From Sphingomonadales bacterium (GTDB lineage: Bacteria > Pseudomonadota > Alphaproteobacteria > Sphingomonadales > Sphingomonadaceae), in assembly GCA_004292705.1 (NCBI GenBank), contig RDXA01000372.1, positions 1 to 12,844 on the forward strand: a stretch of 12,844 nucleotides of DNA, in the 5' to 3' direction. Both the position numbers and the translations under genes were made by a program. Positions 6,924-12,844 of this stretch are shown one piece after another; the stretch's first letter is position 1, and the number at the start of each line of letters is the position of its first letter. The notes below the pieces were generated by a model. It made no database searches, was not told the origin of the DNA, and worked only from the letters and a program-made list of their open reading frames with translations.

Positions 6924-7790
6924 GTGGCGGAACCCCTCGTCCTCACCCTCGCCTGTCCCGACCGGCCCGGCATCACTGCCCGGGTCACCGGCTTCCTGTT
7001 CGAGCGCCGCTGCAACATTCTCGACGCGCAGCAGTTCAACGACCGCGCCGAAGCGGGCGGCACCGACCGCTTCTTCATGCGCGTCGTGTTCGATCCCGAT
7101 GGCTCGACACGAGACGCGCTGCGGGCGGAGTTTGCAGGGCTCGCCGCAGACTTCGGCATGGAGTGGAAGATGGTGCGTGAAGACCGCCCGCGCCGCACCA
7201 TCATCCTTGTCAGCAAGTTCGATCACTGTCTCGTCGATCTGCTCTATCGCTGGCGCACGGGCGAGCTGCCGATCGAACCTGTGGCGATTGTTTCCAACCA
7301 CCCTCGAGAAGCCGCGATCCCGGTGGATATTGGCGACATCCCGTTCCACCACATTCCCGTCACCCCCGAGACCAAGCCGCAAGCCGAGGCTGCGTTCCGC
7401 GCGCTCGCGGCCGAGACCGACGCTGAGCTGGTGGTGCTCGCCCGTTACATGCAGGTGTTCTCCGACGAGCAATCCGCGCATTTTGCGGGGCGCTGCATCA
7501 ATATCCACCACTCGTTCCTGCCGGGGTTCAAGGGGGCGCGGCCTTACCATCAAGCGCACGAACGCGGGGTCAAGATCATCGGCGCGACCGCGCATTTCGT
7601 CACCGCTGACTTGGATGAAGGCCCGATCATCCACCAAGATGTCGAGCGCATCACCCATGCCGACAGCCCCGCTGACCTCGTGCGCAAGGGCCGCGATATC
7701 GAGCGCCGCGTGCTGGCCGAAGCCGTGCGCCTGTTCGCGCAGGAACGCGTGCTGATGAACGGCGCGCGGACGGTGGTTTTCAGGGGCTAG
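6924..7790 (+). CDS. purU: Formyltetrahydrofolate deformylase
   Basis: 288 residues, near E. coli PurU (280). It hydrolyses 10-formyl-tetrahydrofolate to tetrahydrofolate and formate. Start is GTG at 6924, one base after the TAA of the preceding gene, giving VAEPLVLTLACPDRPGI (Val read as fMet). An N-terminal ACT domain spans about 1-85 (ACPDRPGITARVTGFLFE; NILDAQQF), followed by a formyltransferase-type hydrolase domain (about 90-288) with ILVSKFDHCLVDLL, catalytic N193 and H195 in INIHHSFLPGFKGA, and D231 in HFVTADLDEGPII. The catalytic set is complete. The formate it releases is the substrate of PurT, encoded two genes upstream. Its TAG stop shares a CTAG with the convergent phosphatase-like gene. 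Confidence 0.95.
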   Translation: MAEPLVLTLACPDRPGITARVTGFLFERRCNILDAQQFNDRAEAGGTDRFFMRVVFDPDGSTRDALRAEFAGLAADFGMEWKMVREDRPRRTIILVSKFDHCLVDLLYRWRTGELPIEPVAIVSNHPREAAIPVDIGDIPFHHIPVTPETKPQAEAAFRALAAETDAELVVLARYMQVFSDEQSAHFAGRCINIHHSFLPGFKGARPYHQAHERGVKIIGATAHFVTADLDEGPIIHQDVERITHADSPADLVRKGRDIERRVLAEAVRLFAQERVLMNGARTVVFRG

Positions 7791-8242
7791 CTTAAGAGCG
7801 CACGCCACGGGGCCGCGCGATCATCGTCGCTTTCGAGCGGGTTCCATACCGTCGCCATCCGCGCGCGCGCTTCGGGTTCGGGAACGCCGTTTGCCCGGTC
7901 GATCAGATAGAATAAAGCCGTGACGCGGTAATTCATGATGCAATGCACATGATGCGGGCCGGGGTTGCGCGCCAGTGCCTGCTCGAGGGCGGCGACGTGC
8001 GCGGGTTCGGGCGCATCGAAGGGCACCGGGATGTGGGTATAGGCGATGCCCGAGGACGCCATCAGCTTAGCCTCATCTTCCAGCGCCTCGGGATGATCGT
8101 CGAGCGCGAGGTTGACCACATGGCGCACGCCGATCGCCGCCAGCCGCGCCGGATCACCCGGATCGAGCTTGCCCGAGGTGGTGATCCCGTCCGCACGGCG
8201 CTGCCAGTTGCGGATGTCGTCGGGGTCACCGGCCCAGGTCAC
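7787..8242 (-). CDS. DUF442-type tyrosine phosphatase-like protein
   Basis: 151 residues, cytoplasmic (no signal or membrane segment). Start is GTG at 8242, overlapping the TGA stop of the PQQ dehydrogenase as GTGA, so the two are translationally coupled. The sequence has the layout of the beta-lactamase-hydrolase-like/DUF442 branch of the dual-specificity phosphatase superfamily: GITTSGKLDPGDPARLAAIGVRHVVNL near the N-terminus, IPVPFDAPEP (71-80, candidate general acid D76), and the P-loop VHCIMNYRVTALFYL with C101 and R106. The spacing is C-x4-R as in this branch, not C-x5-R of classical PTPs, and the usual P-loop glycine is absent. Substrate unknown. Its stop TAG (on CTAG 7787-7790) overlaps the stop of purU on the other strand. 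Confidence 0.82.
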   Translation of the reverse strand: MTWAGDPDDIRNWQRRADGITTSGKLDPGDPARLAAIGVRHVVNLALDDHPEALEDEAKLMASSGIAYTHIPVPFDAPEPAHVAALEQALARNPGPHHVHCIMNYRVTALFYLIDRANGVPEPEARARMATVWNPLESDDDRAAPWRALLS

Positions 8243-10413
8243 TTGCGCGCGATCTTCTCGCTCGTCTCCAGCGCCTTGTCCTCGTTGGCGCGCTTGATGA
8301 CATAGGCGCGGATCGCCTCGATCTCAGCCTTGCTCAACGATCCGGCAAAGCTTGCCATGCCATTGTCCTTGAGCGCGCCGCCCTCAACCACAGCGCTCCA
8401 CGCAGCCGCACTTTCGAGCGATCCGGCGCGGCGCAGATCGGGCAGAACGGTCGATCCCACTGCGCCGGGTGCGTGGCACACCGCGCAATAGCGGCCATAC
8501 TTCGCCTGTCCCACTGCGATCACCTCGGGCGAGGCCGTGCTCGGCGGCGGGTCGAGCGGCAATTCCGAAAGCGCCGGTTCGGGCGGCAACTTGGCCGTGC
8601 CTCCAAGCTTGAACACCAGCAGGCGGCTGATGTTGCGCACCGGAGCCTTGCGGTTGATGAGGTCGCCATCCACGCTCAGCGCATAGGCCCCGCCCCAGCC
8701 CGCCAGCACGGCGACATATTGTTCGCCATTGACGGTGTAGGTGACCGGCGGCGCGACCACTCCGGTCTGCGCGGCAAAGCTCCACAGCTTCTCGCCAGTG
8801 CCCGCATCATAGGCGTTGAACTCGCTGCCCGTGGTGCCCTGAAACACAAGGCCCCCGCCGGTAGCGAGCAGCCCGCCGTTCCACGGCCCGGGATGCTCCA
8901 CCGTCCAGCGCGCTTTCTGCGCCACCGGATCCCACGCCACCAGCATCCCGCGCAAGGAACCTGCAACCTGCTTGCGAAAGCCACCATCCGGGGGCAAGTC
9001 ACCCGCCCCGAGGTTGAAGCCGACATTGAAGCCGCGCGCGGTATCAGGCTTCCAGTTGGCCTCGGGCGCATACATCATCCCCGCCTCGAAAGCCGGGATA
9101 TAGACGAGCTTCTCGTTCGGGCTGTAGGCCATCGGATGCCAATTGTGCCCGCCGAGCGCGCCGGGGGTGACCAGCGCAGGCTTGCCAGTCTTGTCAACCC
9201 GCGTCTCGGGGTTCTCGATCGGGCGGCCGGTGACCGGATCAATCCCGCTGGCCCAGTTGACGCTGACATAGGGCTTGGCGCTGATGAACTTCCCCGTCTC
9301 GCGGTCGATCACGTAGAAGAAGCCGTTCTTGGGCGCCTGCATCAGCACCTTGCGTGGCTTCCCGTCGATTTCCATGTCGGCAAGGATGATGTGCTGGGTG
9401 GCGGTGAAGTCCCAGGTCTCGCCCGGCGTGGTCTGGTAATGCCACACATATTCGCCGGTCTTGGGCCGGATCGCGACGATGCTGGAGAGGTAGAGGTTGT
9501 CCCCCTCGCCCGTCCCGTCCTTGCCGGGGCTGCGATAGGCGCGGTTCCAAGGGGATCCGTTGCCGACCCCGACATAAAGCAGATCGAGCTCCGGGTCGTA
9601 GGCCATCGAATCCCACACCGTCCCGCCGCCGCCGATCGCGTCGGATGCGCCGAGCACGTCCATATTCCACGTTTCCGCGGCCTTCTGGAGATAGGCCGGC
9701 GCATCCTTGGGGTCGCCGCCTTCGGGGACGGTATAGAACTTCCACAGCTCCTCGCCGTCATCGGGCGAATAGGCCGCGACATAGCCGCGCACGCCGAACT
9801 CGGCGCCGCCATTGCCGATGATGATCTTGTCGTCGATCACCCGCGGCGCGCCGGTGATGGTGTAGCTCTTCGACTGGTCGACCGTGACCTTCTCCCACAA
9901 GGGCTTGCCGCTCTCGCGATCGAGCGCGATCAACCGGCCATCCAATGTGCCGAAAAACAGCTTGTCGCCGTAAGCCGCAAGGCCCCGGTTGACGACGTCG
10001 CAGCACGCCTTGACCGCGGTTTCGCCGGGGACCTTGGGATCATACTCCCACAGCTTCTCGCCGGTCGTCGCGTCAAACGCCTTCACCTTGCTCCACGCCG
10101 TGGTGAGATACAGCCGTCCGTCAATCACCAGCGGGGTCGCCTCCTGCCCGCGGCCGGTGTCCATATCGGCATACCAAGCAAGGCCGAGCTGGCCGACATT
10201 CTCGCGGTTCACGCCATCGAGCGGCGAATAGCGCTGTTCGGAATAGGTGCGCCCGTGGCTGATCCAGTTGGCGCTGTCGGCATCGGCGCCCACCAGCATC
10301 GCCGTTGTGATGCCGTCACCCTGGGCAGCTTCGCCCAAAATCTGGCTGCAATTCGCCAGCGTGCCCGCCGACAGCAACACAGCAGCGCCTAGCGCCCACC
10401 GCTTGAAGTTCAT
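8239..10413 (-). CDS. PQQ-dependent quinohemoprotein alcohol dehydrogenase (type II) with C-terminal cytochrome c
   Basis: 724 residues, the usual size of type II quinohemoprotein alcohol dehydrogenases, which oxidise alcohols in the periplasm with PQQ and pass electrons through a fused heme c. The first 22 residues are an export signal; LANC (19-22) could be an unusual lipobox. The beta-propeller (about 45-605) shows NWISHGRTYSEQRYSPL, the adjacent cysteines C137-C138 (ACCDVVNRG) that form the PQQ-contacting disulfide, GNGSPWNR (284-291), and the catalytic PGETWDFTATQ (330-340; D335). The residue two after D335 is T, not Asp, which by family knowledge favours calcium over lanthanide. The cytochrome domain (about 630-710) has the heme motif CAVCH (643-647) and likely axial M686 in NGMASF. 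ATG 10413 follows an AGGGAG site. It overlaps the downstream phosphatase-like gene by 4 nt. Confidence 0.94.
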   Translation of the reverse strand: MNFKRWALGAAVLLSAGTLANCSQILGEAAQGDGITTAMLVGADADSANWISHGRTYSEQRYSPLDGVNRENVGQLGLAWYADMDTGRGQEATPLVIDGRLYLTTAWSKVKAFDATTGEKLWEYDPKVPGETAVKACCDVVNRGLAAYGDKLFFGTLDGRLIALDRESGKPLWEKVTVDQSKSYTITGAPRVIDDKIIIGNGGAEFGVRGYVAAYSPDDGEELWKFYTVPEGGDPKDAPAYLQKAAETWNMDVLGASDAIGGGGTVWDSMAYDPELDLLYVGVGNGSPWNRAYRSPGKDGTGEGDNLYLSSIVAIRPKTGEYVWHYQTTPGETWDFTATQHIILADMEIDGKPRKVLMQAPKNGFFYVIDRETGKFISAKPYVSVNWASGIDPVTGRPIENPETRVDKTGKPALVTPGALGGHNWHPMAYSPNEKLVYIPAFEAGMMYAPEANWKPDTARGFNVGFNLGAGDLPPDGGFRKQVAGSLRGMLVAWDPVAQKARWTVEHPGPWNGGLLATGGGLVFQGTTGSEFNAYDAGTGEKLWSFAAQTGVVAPPVTYTVNGEQYVAVLAGWGGAYALSVDGDLINRKAPVRNISRLLVFKLGGTAKLPPEPALSELPLDPPPSTASPEVIAVGQAKYGRYCAVCHAPGAVGSTVLPDLRRAGSLESAAAWSAVVEGGALKDNGMASFAGSLSKAEIEAIRAYVIKRANEDKALETSEKIARK

Positions 10414-10560
10414 GGATCCCGCTCTCCCTTAAGCCTTAAGGCCTCTTGCTTTTGGCGCATGTTGCCGCGCCCTGCCGGACTTGTCCATTGCCGCTTGTCG
10501 ATCATGGTCTGACACGGCAAAAGCCCTCTGCGCGGCGAGGGGCCCAAAGGAGAGATTTCG
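10414..10560. other. Divergent promoter region between PQQ dehydrogenase and dienelactone hydrolase genes
   Basis: 147 bases between two divergent genes. A weak minus-strand promoter candidate is TGGACA (10487-10482) with CAACAT (10464-10459), 17 bases apart (5/6 and 3/6 matches). The plus-strand gene has a strong ribosome site AAAGGAG at 10546-10552, 8 nt before ATG 10561, but no convincing promoter hexamers. Confidence 0.5.
10427..10441 (+). repeat. Tandem CCTTAAG repeat overlapping the dehydrogenase ribosome-binding region
   Basis: Two perfect head-to-tail copies of CCTTAAG (10427-10433 and 10434-10440), each with the palindromic core CTTAAG. Its left edge overlaps the Shine-Dalgarno (AGGGAG on the minus strand, 10429-10424) of the PQQ dehydrogenase. 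Could be an operator half-site pair; no regulator is known. Confidence 0.5.
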
Positions 10561-11442
10561 ATGTGTGATGAAAGCAACTTGGCCGAGTGGGCCAGGCAGA
10601 CCATCAACCGCCGCCAGTTCGGTGCCCTGACAGGCGCGGCCGCTCTCGCTGCCTGCGCTTCCGGCGAAAGCGAGATCTATGCGCAAGGCACCCAGCCCGG
10701 GCTGAAGGAACGCGGGGTCAGCTTTGCCACGCCTGACGGCACGATGGACGGCTTTTTCGTCCAGCCCGAAAGCGGCAATCACCCCGCCGTGATCCTGTGG
10801 CCCGATATCGCCAGCATCCGCGAAGCCAAGCGCAACATCGCCCGCAAGCTGGCCCAAGCGGGCTATGCCGTGCTGGTCGTGAACCCCTATTACCGCGACG
10901 TGACCGGCGAGCAGTTCGCCGATTTTGCCGCTTTTGTCTCCGGCGGTGGCTTCCAGAAGGTCGGCCCGTGGCGCGGCAAACTGAACGCCGAGGCCGTGAT
11001 GCGCGATGCCAAGGCGGTGGTCGACTGGCTTGACCGGCAGGACGGCGTGGATCAGGCGCGGGGGATCGGCACACAGGGCTATTGCATGGGCGGGCCCTTT
11101 ACCGTGTGGAGCGCATCCGCCGTCCCGTCGCGGATCAAGGCCGCGGCCAGCTTCCATGGCGGCGGACTGGTGCGCGCCGGCAACCCCATGAGCCCACATG
11201 CGCTGCTTGGCCAAGTCGATGCGGCGCTGCTGATCGCCGTCGCGCAGGACGATGACGCCAAGGCACCCACCGACAAGACCACCTTTGGCGAAGCCGCCAA
11301 AGCCGCGAATGTCGCGGCCACCGTCACCGTCTATCCTGGGAACCACGGCTGGATGGTGCCCGACAGCCCGGCCTATGATGCAACCGCTGCAGGCCGGGGC
11401 GAAGCCGATCTGAAGGCGCTCTACGCGAGCGCGCTGGCCTGA
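10561..11442 (+). CDS. Dienelactone hydrolase family protein, predicted Tat-exported lipoprotein
   Basis: 293 residues from ATG 10561, with AAAGGAG 8 nt upstream. The N-terminus has a twin-arginine motif NRRQFGA (16-22) and a short hydrophobic stretch ending in LAAC (29-32), a good lipobox, so a Tat-exported lipoprotein is likely. The alpha/beta-hydrolase fold follows: PAVILWPDIASIREAKRNIA, VLVVNPYYRD, then nucleophile C175 in GYCMGG (the dienelactone hydrolase cysteine variant of GxSxG), acid in the AVAQDDD cluster (229-232), and H262 in PGNHGWMVPD. The family cleaves dienelactones and related esters or lactones; the true substrate here is unknown. It diverges from a periplasmic PQQ dehydrogenase, hinting at a joint role in oxidising and opening a lactone- or alcohol-type substrate (inference). 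A strong hairpin follows at 11451. Confidence 0.88.
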   Translation: MCDESNLAEWARQTINRRQFGALTGAAALAACASGESEIYAQGTQPGLKERGVSFATPDGTMDGFFVQPESGNHPAVILWPDIASIREAKRNIARKLAQAGYAVLVVNPYYRDVTGEQFADFAAFVSGGGFQKVGPWRGKLNAEAVMRDAKAVVDWLDRQDGVDQARGIGTQGYCMGGPFTVWSASAVPSRIKAAASFHGGGLVRAGNPMSPHALLGQVDAALLIAVAQDDDAKAPTDKTTFGEAAKAANVAATVTVYPGNHGWMVPDSPAYDATAAGRGEADLKALYASALA

Positions 11443-11450
11443 TCCTTCTG

Positions 11451-11489
11451 AAAGTCCCTCCCGGTCTCACGGGGCTAGGGAGGGACTTT
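11451..11489. terminator. Strong hairpin, probable bidirectional terminator
   Basis: AAAGTCCCTCCC (11451-11462) and GGGAGGGACTTT (11478-11489) form a perfect 12-bp stem with a 15-base loop. It sits 8 nt after the hydrolase stop and 5 nt from the stop of the convergent NAD(P)-binding gene. AAA and TTT at the two ends give short U runs on both strands. Confidence 0.8.
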
Positions 11490-11494
11490 ATGGC

Positions 11495-12460
11495 CTACCG
11501 CGATTTGCGCGTCTTGGCTCGCTCATTGGCGGCTCCGAACCGGCCGTGCTTGCGATAACGCAGCATCCACTTGTCAAGGAACAGGCCGAGCGGCTTGGGC
11601 TCGATCCCCAGCTCGGCAAAGCCGCGCGCACCCGCCGCGACCGTGCTGCCCGGCTTCAGCAAGGTCCACTGGTCGCGGCTCATCGGGGTGCCGGGGATCG
11701 CGGCAAAGGTGGCCGACAAACCGTCAGGCACCGCGATGAAGCGCCGTTTGCGCCCCTGCGCCGCGGCGATGCGCTCATGAATGTCCATCATCGAGAGCTG
11801 CTCCGGCCCACCCAGCTCATAGGTGTGGCCGCCGTGAAGATCGGGATGTTCGAGTGCAACCGCGACCGCCTCGGCCACATCATCGGCATAGACCAACTGC
11901 AACTTCGCATCCGGCCCGAAGACAGGCAGGACGGGCAGCATCTCGATCATGCCGCCGAACAGGTTGAGGAAATTGTCGTCCGGCCCGAACACGATCGACG
12001 GGCGCAGGATGGTCGCGGCGGGGAAGCCATCCAGCACGCGCTGCTCGCCCAGTGCCTTGCCACGCGCATAGGCTGTGGATGAGGCCGCGTCGGCGCCGAT
12101 CGCGCTGACATGGACCATGGCCTTGGCACCGTTTGCTGCCGCGATACGTGCGATAATGCCGGGAGCCTCGCCCATCAGCCGGGTGAGATCGCCGTCGAAC
12201 GCGCCGACGAGGTTGACGACATAATGCGCGCCCACGAGCGCAGCGGCGACATGATCCTCGCGGGTGATATCGCAGGGAAAGAACTGCAATTGACCCAGAT
12301 TGGCGAGCGGTTTGAGGCCTTGCGCCTTGTAGGGATTGCGGCTGGCCAGCCGGACCCGCGCGCCCCGCTGAAGCAGAGCCTGCGCGACATAGTTACCGAT
12401 ATAGCCGCTGCCCCCGAAAATCGTGACAAGCTGGCCGGAAAGGGGGGTGGAAATGGGCAT
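11495..12460 (-). CDS. NAD(P)-binding Rossmann protein, NDUFA9-like complex I subunit family
   Basis: 321 residues from ATG 12460 (MPISTPLSGQLVTIFGGSGYIG). An upstream in-frame extension is open to about 12652 but is rich in R, H and W and lacks protein-like pattern, so I prefer 12460; no strong ribosome site is visible there. It is an atypical short-chain dehydrogenase: nucleotide-binding GGSGYIG (16-22), the second-strand region RLASRNPYKAQGLK (37-50), DITREDHVAAAL, VVNLVG (81-86), HVSAIGADAASSTAYARGK with YxxxK (Y131, K135), ILRPSIVFGPDDNFLN, YADDVAEAV (191-199). Alphaproteobacterial proteins of this kind are homologues of the mitochondrial complex I accessory subunit NDUFA9, which binds NADPH; the bacterial role may be in complex I assembly or simply in NAD(P) binding. 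It ends next to the shared hairpin at 11451-11489. Confidence 0.87.
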   Translation of the reverse strand: MPISTPLSGQLVTIFGGSGYIGNYVAQALLQRGARVRLASRNPYKAQGLKPLANLGQLQFFPCDITREDHVAAALVGAHYVVNLVGAFDGDLTRLMGEAPGIIARIAAANGAKAMVHVSAIGADAASSTAYARGKALGEQRVLDGFPAATILRPSIVFGPDDNFLNLFGGMIEMLPVLPVFGPDAKLQLVYADDVAEAVAVALEHPDLHGGHTYELGGPEQLSMMDIHERIAAAQGRKRRFIAVPDGLSATFAAIPGTPMSRDQWTLLKPGSTVAAGARGFAELGIEPKPLGLFLDKWMLRYRKHGRFGAANERAKTRKSR

Positions 12461-12757
12461 GGGTTTATGGTGCTCGTGGTGGCTGTCCAAGTGCTGGCGG
12501 CCCAATGCGTCAACGCAGGGCGACAAGCAAGGGTTCCTGTGAGGATCATATCGGCTGCGGACGTGACACACTTTGCGAGCGTCAACCCGTGGGGAAAAGC
12601 CACGCACCTGATGCCGTCTGAGCCACCACTCAGCCCTTGCGCGCCGGGGCAAACAGGCACCCTAGCACGTCGACAAGGTTTGCGTTGACAGCTCTCCCCA
12701 CCCCCGCTAATCGCCCCCGCCTACCCGGCCTACGGCAGCGATGACCGAAGGCCCCGT
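12461..12757. other. Intergenic region between the NDUFA9-like gene and tRNA-Leu
   Basis: 297 bases. It holds the tRNA promoter at 12685-12713 and must hold the leftward promoter of the NDUFA9-like gene. Minus-strand TTGACG hexamers occur near 12594-12589 and 12514-12509, but neither has a good -10 at normal spacing. No gene is supported here. Confidence 0.6.
12685..12713 (+). promoter_or_regulatory. Sigma-70 promoter of tRNA-Leu
   Basis: A perfect -35 TTGACA (12685-12690), a 17-base spacer, and TAATCG (12708-12713) as -10. Transcription would begin near 12720, about 38 nt before the mature tRNA 5' end at 12758. Perfect -35 elements are usual for stable-RNA genes. Confidence 0.65.
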
Positions 12758-12844
12758 GCCCAGATGGCGGAATTGGTAGACGCACCGTCTTCAGGTGGCG
12801 GCGCTCGCAAGGGCGTGGAGGTTCGAGTCCTCTTCTGGGCACCA
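12758..12844 (+). tRNA. tRNA-Leu, anticodon CAG
   Basis: A complete 87-nt class II tRNA ending exactly at the window edge. Acceptor stem GCCCAGA (12758-12764) pairs with TCTGGGC (12834-12840), discriminator A and encoded CCA (12842-12844). D arm GCG-GAATTGGTAGA-CGC; anticodon stem CCGTC/GGCGG around loop TTCAGGT, giving anticodon CAG (12792-12794), which reads CUG. A long variable arm (CGCTC-GCAA-GGGCG) and T arm with TTCGAGT confirm a leucine tRNA. Confidence 0.97.

Noticed and set aside
8473..10392. A 639-codon plus-strand open frame
   Set aside because: It is the antisense shadow of the PQQ dehydrogenase; its product is rich in R, H and A with no domain, whereas the minus strand has C137-C138, WDF and CAVCH motifs.
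12461..12652. N-terminal extension of the NDUFA9-like protein
   Set aside because: The frame is open but the extra residues (R-, H- and W-rich) look non-coding, and the nucleotide-binding strand expected near the N-terminus begins just after ATG 12460.
12758..12844. tRNA-Leu 3' end as an integration (att) site of a mobile element
   Set aside because: The window ends at the CCA, so any downstream integrase or duplicated tRNA end cannot be seen; nothing upstream repeats the tRNA 3' end.

Overview
The window reads as a high-GC alphaproteobacterial chromosome, most likely Sphingomonadales and probably Erythrobacteraceae (Erythrobacter/Porphyrobacter-like). This is an inference from codon use, gene style and the mix of families (PurT, a NDUFA9-type NAD(P)-binding protein, a type II PQQ alcohol dehydrogenase, an exported caspase-Sel1 protein). 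There are no insertion sequences, phage genes or CRISPR arrays. Eleven protein genes and one tRNA gene are supported.

Left block (1-2513, minus strand): three tightly packed genes, probably one operon read right to left. They encode a small exported six-cysteine protein, a single-pass membrane protein, and an exported caspase-like protease with C-terminal Sel1 repeats that runs off the window start. The first two belong to no family I can name with confidence, and the trio is the most novel-looking part of the window.

Signalling block (2705-4666, plus strand): a PilZ-XRE fusion (probable c-di-GMP-responsive DNA-binding protein), then an unusually AT-rich spacer with hairpins and an orphan Shine-Dalgarno sequence, then a PAS protein with a degenerate GGDEF domain.

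Formate/purine block (4702-7790, plus strand): purT, a flavin oxidoreductase of the nitronate monooxygenase/FabK type, and purU, almost without spacers. PurU releases formate from 10-formyl-tetrahydrofolate and PurT uses formate to make formyl-GAR, so the cluster contains both producer and consumer.

Periplasmic oxidation block (7787-11442): on the minus strand a quinohemoprotein alcohol dehydrogenase overlaps a small DUF442-type phosphatase-like gene. The phosphatase-like gene ends convergently on purU inside a shared CTAG. Diverging from the dehydrogenase is a dienelactone-hydrolase-family protein with a Tat motif and a lipobox. A strong hairpin separates it from the next gene.

Right end: a minus-strand NAD(P)-binding NDUFA9-like protein, a spacer holding a good sigma-70 promoter, and a tRNA-Leu(CAG) gene whose CCA is the last base of the window.
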